Below are positions 11,558 through 22,115 of a DNA stretch of 64,000 bases, piece by piece. The DNA is from Mesodorylaimus sp. YZB2_4. Taxonomy: Eukaryota; Nematoda; Enoplea; Dorylaimida; Dorylaimidae. The translations under genes and the position numbers were made by a program. The DNA is taken from contig JASANH010001537.1 of assembly GCA_030248295.1 (NCBI GenBank), forward strand, positions 868,001 to 932,000, given 5' to 3'. Position 1 is the stretch's first letter, and every line of letters starts with the position of its first letter. Under the pieces are notes generated by a model that was not told the DNA's origin, made no database searches, and saw only the letters and a list, made by a program, of their open reading frames with translations.

Positions 11558-12086
11558 TCAGAGGTTTGGAAGAAGGCGCACTGTAGTCATGTCACCCAAT
11601 TCTCCCAGTTTATCCCTGTTTAACCTGGGAATCTCACGCACGATTAGAGTGAGACCAAAAAGAACAGTTTTCCTCATTCGAGGATTTTTAAAGCCCAAGA
11701 CATTGAGAGCGAGTTCGACAAGGGTGTTATCAGTTTCGGCAAAATTGTACGGCGACTTGCAATGAGCACATCGCCAAGTGGGCGAAACTGAGAGTAAGTA
11801 TGACCAGTGTCCCAGAAAGCCTGCTGTAACGCCGCACCGTTCTGAAGTTTCGCTCGTCTCGTGAATCAATTACGCATGTCCACGTCACGACAGTGTGTGC
11901 GGTTTTTGCTGAGGAATCACTCATACCTGACTCAAACACACCATTATAGGGAGAAATCACTGCAAATCCAAGAATGGACAGATGAGCACAAAACCACTTT
12001 AAATATGCAAGAATTGATGCAATGCATGGGTACGACCATACCACGGTGAAAATACGGCATCCCGTCAGATCTGCCAAGTCAAGCAC
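11558..12086 (-). other. Antisense open frame in copy A, broken by a 4-base indel
   Basis: The frame starts inside the 5S gene on the opposite strand (MLDLADLTGCRIF). In copies B and C it runs on through CAHCKSPYNF. In copy A four bases are missing near 11833, giving a different short end. No known domain is recognised. It is probably non-coding, but a donor-like ACGGTAAGC sits exactly where A differs. Confidence 0.15.
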
Positions 12087-12146
12087 CGTCGGGCCCGGTT
12101 AGTACTTGGATGGGAGACCGCCTGGGAACTCCGGGTGTCGTACTCT
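12029..12146 (+). rRNA. 5S rRNA gene, copy A
   Basis: The complete 5S pattern is present: 5' GGTACGACCATACCACG, box A region CCAAGTCAAGCACCGTCGGG, box C region GGTTAGTACTTGGATGGGAG, and GACCGCCTGGGAACTCCGGG near the 3' end. The ends pair (GTACGAC with GTCGTAC). A T run (TACTCTTTTG) right after the 3' end serves as the Pol III terminator. Length is about 118 nt, normal for animal 5S. All internal promoter blocks look intact, so it may be transcribed. It sits inside a larger dispersed repeat, not a simple tandem 5S array. Confidence 0.85.
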
Positions 12147-13157
12147 TTTGCATCCCTCAGAAGAATGCTGTTTTTTTGGAATCGTGCAGTTCCTGCTGCA
12201 CCCATGGTCGAGTCTTCGCTGACCCTTTTTGTTTTCCTGTTGGCCGTGCATTGCTTTTCTTCTAAAGTGACAATCTACGTGCAGTACAGGCGGATTTTGA
12301 GTCATGATCCTGATTACATATAACTCACAAGTTCGACTGCCATTGATAATCTATCTCGAATATCAGACAAATTTGAGACAGCTCATGACCAATCAGAACT
12401 GCGGACGCCTATAGAAAATCTAAAAAGTCGATAAATTTTTGTGGAAGAATTCAGGTGCCAGAGGCCAGAGATGACGGTCATTTTAATTGCTGCCTGCGCA
12501 TTGTCTCAAAGATTTAAAGCCGACATGGTTTCATAATTTCAGGCATGGATGCAATGTATGATATGGTTGATGCGCTTCTAAGCTTCAAGATTTTATGTCG
12601 TTTGGCGAGTACATCTTGGCAACAGCACGGCTGTTGATGAATGACACTCGGGCCACTAGATACTGTACGGATTTGAGCACACAAATGCCACATTGTTTCA
12701 GTCATTGACACAATGCTGAACGAGCTTTCAATCATCATCATATTTCGAAAATTAGTTAGTTACTTAGGGCGGAAACTAAGCCTAATTTTGTCTTTAGATC
12801 CAAGATAAAGTTAAAATCGATCCAGATTTTCGGTCCTGATTAGTGTTGCAAATGACGTTGGTTTTTGAATTTGACTTACCTTGACTTTGACAGGGGCACC
12901 AAAAAACTTTTGTCTTTGACAGGGGTTAAAAATGCTTGATTTTGACACTGACATTGACTCAAAATTGACCTTTCGCAAAAATTTCAAAAAGACTCTGTGG
13001 ACACGCCTCTTGTCCCACCAGGTAACTAGCTCTCATGCCGCCCCACAGTCTTCGCCCAAGTCTGGGATGGCAGTTGGCTAAGGACGAGCCTGATTGCGTG
13101 GACAGGATGACTTCCCAATCTTGTTCAGCAGAGCACAACTGCGCGTGCAAAGAAGTA

Positions 13158-13455
13158 TACAGCAGGAGCGATCATTATCTCTGTTTTGTGCCACGCAGCG
13201 GAGTTTTTTTTTTTTTGGAACTTGATAGTTGACTGACTTTACTAATTTTAGCAAGTTTGGATAAAATTTTTTGCGAATGGAGACTAGGGATAGGTCAGGA
13301 TCCTGATCCCGACATTGAGGCTTCGGGATTGCATAACGGTTATATGTAGGCGTAAGCACGCTAGGTACACTCTGATCCAGCGCCAAATCTTGCCAGAGGA
13401 AGCAGAAGATAACGTTGTTGGATTAGATTGGCTCAGTCATCGTTCGTGGAGACTG
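13158..13455 (+). repeat. Diverged second copy of the 10.96-11.25 kb sub-repeat
   Basis: GCAGGAGCGATCATTATCTCTGTTTTGTGCC, GGATAAAATTTTTTGCG, GACTAGGGATAGGTC, TCCTGATCCCG and GCACGCTAGGTACACTC recur in the same order as at 10955-11215, with clear divergence. A more diverged relative of this family occurs at 26780-27075, which also shares the ATGAAGAGGCAACAGCAA block with 13615-13640. Confidence 0.65.
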
Positions 13456-13737
13456 TAAGGGGGAAGTTAAGATCTATCTAGTTTATGCACCATGCTAATC
13501 ATGTCGTGTGCGCCACTGCTACCTTTGCCCTTTCAGGCCTATCTAAACATCAGGTATAGGTCATGCTGACTAGTTCCTTGTTTTCGTCTCTGTCCATGAT
13601 GTTGCATTGATATGAAGATGAAGAGGCAACAGCAAGGCTGACCTTGGGGGACTTGTATCGAAACTGCAAATGGACTGATCAATTTCAGCTCTCACGAGTA
13701 TATAATCGGCCTAAGGAAAAGCTAAAAACCTAGATGC

Positions 13738-16380
13738 CTAAAAAATGTGCTTTAGTGAGGCAAAAAAACGAAAAAAGCAACTCAATCCCTGTCCTGATCC
13801 TGATTCGGTCCTGTACTCGACTCGGTCCTGTACTCGACTCGGTTCGCCTCGAATGTCTGGAGCTGCTTGTTCGATTGAAGCAACGGGAGGACGCATTGAG
13901 AATCGATCCACATAAAGGTGCTTTCGATTTGAAGCTGCAGTCCGTCGCGGACAAAAGTGAGGATCTTCGCTCAAATATGTGCTGCCAGCAGTTCGAGTCG
14001 TGGAATTGTTGGATCCTTCGCCTTCCACTTGTCTGCTCGCTTCGGTGCCACCTTGTTCATTCGGAAGCACAACAGCAGTTGAGTCAAGTCGTCTAGAATG
14101 ACTTGTCCCCTGTACAGGCATTCGTTCAGGCTGCGCTGTTGATTGCTTGTCTTGGCAGAACCATCATAGACAATTCGTACTTTGGTTGTCGCTCGATCAG
14201 GCGTGATCACAGGATGGTGTGGAAGGTAGTGAATGGGCTGTCGATCCTGTCTCGGTCGATCTTTTCAATGATGCCCTTTTGCAGCTGATCTTGGATTACA
14301 GCATGGTATTTAATCATCAGCTCGGGGTCGTATTGTAAGCCATGGATCCTTGACTTGAGTCGCCCCATGGATAGTCCGTAGTTGTCTTGCAGATCGAGAT
14401 GTTCACCTTTTTGCGGCCATTGAACTTGATATCGATTTTCCTGGACTTTGATTGTTTCATTGAATATCTGCATGGCTTTATCGTCGTCACGTTCATTGAT
14501 TCGATCAGTGATGCCTATCTTATCGAGTTTCCACAGGTCGTTGATTTGAGTTTGATCTGTGGTGTGTGGCTCGAGGTGGCTCAGCTCTGGACTGTTGATT
14601 GCGACTGACGACACAAAGCAGTTGAATGTTGAGGCTGGCTCAGCGATTTTGATTTGATTCTTGGTTCGGCGGAAAACGATCCACCCAAAGATAGAGCTGC
14701 GGAGATAAAGGCTTGGTCCGATTTCTTTGCTGTTGGCTAGCATGATGCGCTCATATTCATTGATGCCGATGAGTACATCTATCTTGATCATTTCCGATTG
14801 GATCGGCTAGATCATAGGCGTCGAGAGTGTCCTTTAGATCCGCGAGCATCGCGGCGCTCCGCCACAGTGATTGAGCGATCTGCGGGACGACATTTGCTTT
14901 GATTTTGATTCGTTTCCCACGTTTGCCCTTCAGTTCGAGCTCAACGATTGCAGATTTGATTCGCTTTGGTTCTTTGGCTCCGAACGTGTACAGCATGATT
15001 TCTTCGTGCGACGTTGGTTTGATCGCGAGTCGCTTGATAAGCCCTTCAGTCACATATGTTCGCTGGCTACCGCTATCGAGAGGAATTCTTTCTTTGATCG
15101 ATCGAGGAGCTTGGCCCCATGATTGGATATCACCCACGGCTGTCTGTAAAAAGACTGCTTGATTCGATGTGAACAGACTTGTGCTTACGTCAGAAGCGAG
15201 AGTCGTTGTGGTTGCCCCAGTGTCCATATGCGGTGCCTTCGATCGCTTGTTGCAGATGCTTGAATGATGGCTGGTGTCACGACAATGATAGCACCTTGAT
15301 TTCGCTTAGCATTGGTAAGTTCAGTGGCCTGGTTTGAGACATCGCCAGCAATGGTCCTTGAGTTTTCTCTTTCATTCTTCGACTGTAGGCACTTGTTGGC
15401 ATTCATTGGCGCAGTGGTCGCCCTCGCAGTGGATGCGTGGAGAGCGAGGCTTGTTCTCGATTGGGTTATGATTGGTGGTAGCTGTTAAGGCACGTTTCGT
15501 TTTACTCTTGCTGCTGACCAGGAAAGAATGGCTCCCCTGGGTATGCTTGGCTTTTCCTTCATTTCGCTGCTCTGGTAACTGAACTGATCATGGCTCGTCT
15601 TTTGTTTCTCGTACTGCATGGTGCGCTCGGGGGCAACGGCATCATGGATTGCTACCATCTTGGTCGATTCGGCTCGCAGTTCTTTGAGCACCCATTGATC
15701 GGCGGGTTTCTTTTCATATATCTTTTCGGGAATAAACGCTGGCAGTTTCGGCAAGATCAAACTTGGCGTCCAAGATTCATCGACTGCGCCACTGGCATTG
15801 ATTCGATTGAGCGCAGATGCTTTTGGAGATTGATTTGTAGTTGGCGCAGGCCTTCCGTTTCTAGCGATCTCGAGATCGTTGCTGCGTTTGAATGATATCC
15901 TGATCGTTTCCAAAGCGTTCCTTCAGGAGCTGAACTGCCGTTTCGTAGTTCTCGCCTTTGACAGCTAACCCATCAATCACTGATTTCGCATCGCCCATTA
16001 GTTAAGCCACCAGATAGGCCATTTTCGTGACAGGCGCGACAGCATCATTCGCGTGAACCTACGCGTGGAACGCATCTCAGAATGGCTTGAATTGCAGTCG
16101 ATCACCACTGAACTTCGGCAACTCGAGTTTTGGCAACTTGGCGTGAATTTGTCCGACGCCACCCCGGCCTTGATTCATACTAGCTTGGTTGTCTACGGCT
16201 TGGTTGCTACGACTTCCTTGTTCGACGCGCTCACATTCTATTTGAGCTTGCTGTTCGACTCCTTCCATATCCCACCTCATTCTTTGTTCCTCTCTCTGCA
16301 ACCATATCTGCATCTGAATTCGCTCAATCTCCGCGTTCACTTTGACCTCTTCCAACTTGGCCTTTCACTGGCGTTCCTCA
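13738..16380 (-). mobile_element. BEL/Pao LTR retrotransposon remnant with internal deletion
   Basis: The 5' end on the minus strand (16355 downwards) has the gag block LPKLELPKFSGDRLQFKPF of the DUF1759 type. Further gag sequence is at 15913-15485. A CX2CX4HX4C zinc knuckle (CYHCRDTSHHSSIC) lies at 15293-15252. A retropepsin-like block with PLDSGSQRTYVT lies near 15085-15050. The start of the reverse transcriptase region follows (14791-14207; DSPFTTFHTIL, then RATTKVRIVYDGSAK at about 14190). The frame then passes from LTQLLLCFRM directly to TIPRLELLAAHI, a block that normally lies far downstream, so the RT catalytic core (the YxDD region) is deleted. Several frameshifts separate the blocks. 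RNase H and integrase are not seen. The element lies exactly between repeat copies A and B. It is not autonomous. Confidence 0.8.
13796..13845 (+). repeat. Short tandem repeat CCTGTACTCGACTCGGT
   Basis: Two exact 17-base units, flanked by further CCTGATCC/TCGGTCC pieces. It is one of several degenerate short-motif tracts in the window. Confidence 0.6.
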
Positions 16381-18506
16381 TTCTCGATCATCTGATTCTC
16401 AAAACAGCCAATATCGGCAATTGCCGAGTCGTATTCGATCTCGATTTGGGCGCACTGCTCGCCTTCGTTGACAAACTAAACGGACTCGACATCGTCCACA
16501 GTCATGGGGGGTGTCGTTTTCTGTGTATCGAATGTGCGGTTGGTTATCAAGGGCTCTATCGAAATATAACCTATCTAAATCAAATCAACGTGTGATTCTG
16601 CCATCGAGCAATATCAACTTCCACTGCGCAAACAATCGACGACAGAATCTTTTGGTAGCAGAAGGTGGTTGGGCGTGGAGAATCAATCGAGACAATGGGA
16701 ACACGAGTGCCCGATGCCAGATGCCGATGCCGATGCCCGATGCTGATGCCGATGCACGAATGCCTGCAAACACCAACTGTTGCGCAGGTTTTCTCCAACC
16801 ACTCTAGTGTGATGAGTGAGATGATCTGCATTGATGATTTTTTCTTCTGCTCATAATTAGGGTTACAAGTCAACTTCTCATTATTATTATTTTAGACCAG
16901 AGAAAACAATGGGTGCAAACACAATTGTAATGCGTTCGTGGGTGCGAACCAAAGCTTTCTGCAAAATATCAGAGGCGGCCAACTGATCAGCGATAGCGGT
17001 GGCCTGAAGTCTTTAGAATTCTTGAATTCTTGTGTGGTAAGCAGCCCGAAGAATGAGAAAAACATGCGGGGATTTTTCCAAACCCGCTTTTCGGGTTTTA
17101 GGCTTCGCTTTTAAGCTTCCAATACTCGGCTTTTGGGCAAAAATCCTAAAGAATTAAAAGAATTCGTGGGACTTTAGGCTTTGACCATTGCTGACTTATT
17201 GATCAGACGCCCCTGATATTTTTCAGAGTGTTTTATTTTGCACTTAGGAACAAATTGCTATTTTTGGTTGCTATTTTTGGTTTTGTTGAGTTCGGCGCAA
17301 CAGTTGTCAAGGTTGCCTTTTCATATTTTGCAAATGTTTAGAGTCGGACGACAGAAATATTAGTGGGGAGTGGAAAAAGTGGAAATATCCGTTTTTATAA
17401 AAAAATTTGAAGGTCATGGTCACAACCATTCATGGGCAGCATTCTTCTTTGTTTCATCAGCTTTTAAAGTAGATCCATGATGAGCAGTGTGGCTGAGAGG
17501 GGCTGCTTGTGCCATGGCTCCATGACAATGAATACTGTATGTTTATGGTGAGGAGCAGCCTTTCGAACAAAGTTGATGCGTTATTGATTGTTCAAAAAAT
17601 AACATGTATTTCATGACATGATCCGATCCCGTTATGATCTGGGTGAAGAGGACGACTTCCCAACCCTGTGCAGTCTTCCATTTGGACTTACATTGGGGTT
17701 AGGTGGGGGGCTACATTGGTCTTTCCCTGGAGTGTACAGTCATTAGGTTCAGTGTTCGAGGCCAATTGTAAATAAAAATGCTAGGAAGGCCATTTGAACG
17801 AATCAGAGTGATAGGCCTCGTGTCCCTGGCGCATCAATTGGGCAATATTGATCCAATGTGGGCATAACACTTATGAGTCTTCCATTTGGACGTACGTTGG
17901 GTATGCAGCAGGAACGATCATTATCTCTGTTTTGTGCCGTGCTGCGGAGTACTTTCTTTAGGCAAAAAATTTGATAGGCGACTGACTTGACTAATTTCAG
18001 CAAGTCTTGGATAAAATTTTTTGCGTATGGCGACTAGGGATAGGTCGGGGTCCTGATCCCGAAGCGCTTCGGGATTATGCATAACGGTCATACATACTGT
18101 AGGCGTGCACGCTAGGTACACTCCGATCCATCGCATCATATCTTGCAAGAGGAAGCAGACGATATTGGCTCAGTCATTGTTCGAAGAGACAACGGTTCAT
18201 TGAATTTCCAGGTCAGTAATGTCAGCAAATTTTTGCCATAGAGCACGCTTTGTGAACAAGGAATATGATCGGTCTTGCTATTGGACCTTTTTCCTACTCA
18301 AAGATGGTATCGGGTATGATGGAGGCATCAAAGAAGTATTTTTGTTGTTTTTCCTGCCGCCTGCATGTCTGAGTACATATTCGAAAAATCTGCGCTTTTC
18401 AGCACGGTAGTGCGGGTAAGAATTTCTGACTATGAAATGGTCGATCTGTAGGTGGTCTTCACGATTTCTGGGCGCGGGTTCACGTTACGTTTTATGTTTC
18501 TGTTTT

Positions 18507-19037
18507 TCAGAGGTTTGGAAGAAGGCGCACTGTAGTCATGTCACCCAATTCTCCCAGTTTATCCCTGTTTAACCTGGGAATCTCACGCACGATTAGAGTG
18601 AGACCAAAAAGAACAGTTTTCCTCATTCGAGGCCTTTTAAAGCCCAAGACATTGAGAGCGAGTTCGACACGGGTGTTATCAGTTTCGGCAAAATTGTACG
18701 GCGACTTGCAATGAGCACATCGCCAAGTGGGCGAAACTGAGAGTAAGTATGACCAGTGTCCCAGAAAGCCTGCTGTAACGCCGCTTACCGTTCTGAAGTT
18801 TCGCTCGTCTCGTGAATCAATTACGCATGTCCACGTCACGACAGTGTGTGCGGTTTTTGCTGAGGAATCACTCATACCTGACTCAAACACACCATTATAG
18901 GGAGAAATCACTGCAAATCCAAGAATGGACAGATGAGCACAAAACCACTTTAAATATGCAAGAATTGATGCAATGCATGGGTACGACCATACCACGGTGA
19001 AAATACGGCATCCCGTCAGATCTGCCAAGTCAAGCAC
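18507..19037 (-). other. Antisense open frame across 5S gene, copy B (176 codons)
   Basis: A continuous frame starts within the antisense of the 5S gene and ends in LGELGDMTTVRLLPNL. It contains a Cys pair (WRCAHCKSPYNF) but no domain I recognise. The same frame is open in copy C until the copy ends and is broken in A. Because the first residues are only antisense 5S, coding is doubtful. Confidence 0.15.
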
Positions 19038-19097
19038 CGTCGGGCCCGGTTAGTACTTGGATGGGAGACCGCCTGGGAACTCCGGGTGTCGTACTCT
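18980..19097 (+). rRNA. 5S rRNA gene, copy B
   Basis: The sequence matches the copy A gene over the whole ~118 nt, including box A, intermediate element and box C regions, paired ends and the CTTTT terminator. No difference from copy A was seen inside the gene. It is probably transcribable. Confidence 0.85.
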
Positions 19098-20179
19098 TTT
19101 GCATCCCTCAGAAGAATGCTGTTTTTTTGGAATCGTGCAGCTCCTGGTGCACCCATGGTCGAGTCTTCGCTGACCCTTTTTGTTTTCCTGTTGGCCGTGC
19201 ATTGCTTTTCTTCTAAAGTGACAATCTACGTGCAGTACAGGCGGATTTTGAGTCATGATCCTGATTACATATAACTCACAAGTTCGACTGCCATTGATAA
19301 TCTATCTCGAATATCAGACAAATTTGAGACAGCTCATGACCAATCAGAACTGCGGACGCCTATAGAAAATCTAAAAAGTCGATAAATTTTTGTGGAAGAA
19401 TTCAGGTGCCAGAGGCCAGAGATGACGGTCATTTTAATTGCTGCCTGCGCATTGTCTCAAAGATTTAAAGCCGACATGGTTTCATAATTTCAGGCATGGA
19501 TGCAATGTATGATATGGTTGATGCGCTTCTAAGCTTCAAGATTTTATGTCGTTTGGCGAGTACATCTTGGCAACAGCACGGCTGTTGATGAATGACACTC
19601 GGGCCACTAGATACTGTACGGATTTGAGCACACAAATGCCACATTGTTTCAGTCATTGACACAATGCTGAACGAGCTTTCAATCATCATCATATTTCGAA
19701 AATTAGTTAGTTACTTAGGGCGGAAACTAAGCCTAATTTTGTCTTTAGATCCAAGATAAAGTTAAAATCGATCCAGATTTTCGGTCCTGATTAGTGTTGC
19801 AAATGACGTTGGTTTTTGAATTTGACTTACCTTGACTTTGACAGGGGCACCAAAAAACTTTTGTCTTTGACAGGGGTTAAAAATGCTTGATTTTGACACT
19901 GACATTGACTCAAAATTGACCTTTCGCAAAAATTTCAAAAAGACTCTGTGGACACGCCTCTTGTCCCACCAGGTAACTAGCTCTCATGCCGCCCCACAGT
20001 CTTCGCCCAAGTCTGGGACGGCAGTTGGCTAAGGACGAGCCTGTCTGCGTGGACAGGATGACTTCCCAATCTTGTTGAGCAGAGAATAATTGCGCGTGCA
20101 AAGAAGTATACAGCAGGAGCGATCATTATCTCTGTTTTGTGCCTCGCAGCGGAGTTTTCTTTTTGGAACTTGATAGTTG

Positions 20180-22115
20180 AAACGTGTCAATTGGAGTTCT
20201 GTAAACGATCGCCTTGGTCAACGTGATTTAGTGGGACTTGTTTCAGCGGCTCCTTCCGTCGATGACGCCTGCAAGGTGATGACTACTACAATTATCGACG
20301 TTTTGACCGAATTGATACCGCAGAGAACTATTCGACGTGACAAGCGAAACCCATGGATAACGGCAGATTTATTAGTCCTCATTCGCCAGAAAAACATCGC
20401 ATTTCGAGCTTGGAAATCGACTGGCTCCGTCGTCGATCACCGAATTTTCACATCTCTAGATCGCGATGCAAAAAATTAATTCGAAAAGCGAAATCAAATT
20501 TTATCAAATCGTCCTTCGAAAATGTCGACTCGCCGGCCTCCTTTTGGACAGCTTATCGCGGTCTGTTGCCTGACGAACGAAAAATTCCTGTGTTGTCCGA
20601 AGAAAACGATTGGCCATGTATTACCGCCGCTGAGAAAGCCGACGCCTTGAACCAACATTTCTCCAAAAATTTCAATGATGTTTATTATGGCGAATTTCGA
20701 AGCCCTTTTATTGACACAGACGATTTTAATGATTATTCTGTGAGTGAGGCGTTTATTGCTCGAGAAATCCGTCAGCTGAAGAACAATAGCGCCCCAGGAA
20801 TCGATGGCCTGACGGTTCCTATCATCAAACGAATTTCACCGAGTATCGCCCCGGCTCTGGTTATTGTCTTCAATCGATCAATCAATGACGACATTTACCC
20901 CGATTATTGGAAGCGCGCCCTGCCATTCCGAAACCTGGGAATAAAAATTCTGTCAAGTCGTATCGTCCAATCTCGCTGCTTTGTATTGTCTCTAAAATTT
21001 TGGAGCGGCATATGGATAAACTACTTCGCTCATATTTGTCATTATCTCCAAATCAGCACGGTTTCTGCAAGCGGCGTGGCACGAATACTGCGCTAATATC
21101 TACAACACAATTCATCCATGATTCTTTGAACTCGAGAAATTCAAAATTCGTTATTGGAATATTCTTGGATCTCCAGAAAGCCTTCGATCGTGTGCCCCAC
21201 GTATTATTATTAAATCGCCTAAAATCCGATCGTCGCATACCATCGAAAATTATAAGGTGGTTGGAATCCTATTTATCTGATCGATCTCAACACGTCGTAG
21301 TTGACGGTTCTGCTTCTTCACCTGCGAATGTGTCCTCAGGCGTACCCCAAGGCAGTGTTCTTGGTCCGACATTATTTATCGCCTTCCTTGATCCGCTCCT
21401 ACACGAATTCAAATTGCGATTCCCGCACTTTTTATTGCCTGCTTACGCTGATGATACGTCGTTATTTGCACCGCTCAAAAACCTTAAAGAAGCCGAGAAA
21501 TTAATTCAGCCTGCTTTGGATTTTATCATGATGTGGTTTGGTCAAGATGGATTGAATATCAACGTGGAGAAAACGCAAGCCATTATTTTTCGCTATGGTC
21601 ACAACCGGCTCAGTCAACTCCCGAATCTGTTTTTGCAGGGCAGCAAGCTGGAATTTGTCGATCAGCTAACTTACTTAGGTATTACGTTTTCTGGTGACCT
21701 CAAATTCAGTGAACACGTGTCCATTGCTGCTCGTAAATGCAACGCTATGATTGGTGCTTTACGACGCAGACTCGGTAAAAATGTGCATCCACGTATATTT
21801 GGATCCGTTTATAATGCATGCATACGTTCTGTACTGGAGTATGGCTGTGTTGCGTGAGATCCTGTTTTGCAATCTGATGTTGATGAGTTGGAGAAGGTAC
21901 AGTTTTACGGACTGCGGTTGTACTTAAATGATTTTACCATTTCTTATCAGGAAGGTCTTGAGCTTGCCGGTTGGATGTCTTTATCTGAGCGTAGACGTCG
22001 TCTGAAAGTGGTACAGTTTTATAAATTTTATCACGGGTATCACGATTTCAGTAATCGATTTTTTATTCACAAAGATGGTAATGTTCGTACAAGTGATAGG
22101 CGCTGTGATATCAAA
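20180..22115 (+). mobile_element. 5'-truncated non-LTR (LINE) retrotransposon, Jockey/CR1-like
   Basis: There is no endonuclease domain; the sequence begins inside the linker upstream of the reverse transcriptase. RT blocks in order: NNSAPGIDGLTVPIIKR (about 20790-20830), PIPKPGNKNSVKSYRPISLL (20925-20985), QHGFCKRRGTNTALI, FLDLQKAFDRVPH (21163-21200), GVPQGSVLGPTLF (21340-21380), YADDTSLF (21443-21470, the catalytic Asp pair), then the thumb-like YLGITF and SVLEYGCVA. Frameshifts lie near 20470 and 20920. TGA at 21855-21857 interrupts a family-typical segment, after which the frame continues to about 22100. This is a dead copy. It fills the space between repeat copies B and C. Confidence 0.85.

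Larger units (their letters stand above)
9607..13232 (+). repeat. Large repeat unit, copy A (carries 5S rRNA gene)
   Basis: This 3.6 kb segment is repeated almost base for base at 16557-20179 (offset 6,949-6,951). It contains a GATGCC-type tract at 9765-9812, then ~2 kb without clear coding. A related sub-repeat pair follows (10955-11215 resembles 13158-13400), then the 5S gene at 12029-12146 and a TTTGAC-rich tract at 12860-12970. Compared with B, copy A lacks four bases near 11833 and has a 12-base T run at 13205-13217. No transposase, reverse transcriptase or canonical terminal repeats were found in the unit. Near identity means recent duplication or gene conversion; an assembly artefact is possible. 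Confidence 0.85.
16557..20179 (+). repeat. Large repeat unit, copy B (carries 5S rRNA gene)
   Basis: Near-identical direct copy of 9607-13232, starting at the same ATCGAAATATAACC and ending at the same GGAACTTGATAGTTGA. Its 5' edge abuts the gag end of the BEL/Pao remnant and its 3' edge abuts a truncated LINE. About 1.3 kb of it (18561-19854) forms an inverted repeat with copy C. Confidence 0.85.

Noticed and set aside
12400-12440. snRNA or spliced-leader gene next to 5S, suggested by AAATTTTTGTGG (Sm-like)
   Set aside because: In nematodes the SL1 gene sits in 5S repeats, but no leader with a donor, no stem-loop and no promoter element could be identified around the motif.
12514-12741. 75-residue frame present in all three large-repeat copies
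   Set aside because: Conservation is explained by near-identity of the whole repeat; no domain and no codon-like substitution pattern.
20180-20479. First LINE open frame as an independent gene
   Set aside because: It continues in another frame into RT sequence; it is the linker of a frameshifted LINE, and its listed first codon is TTG near the repeat junction.
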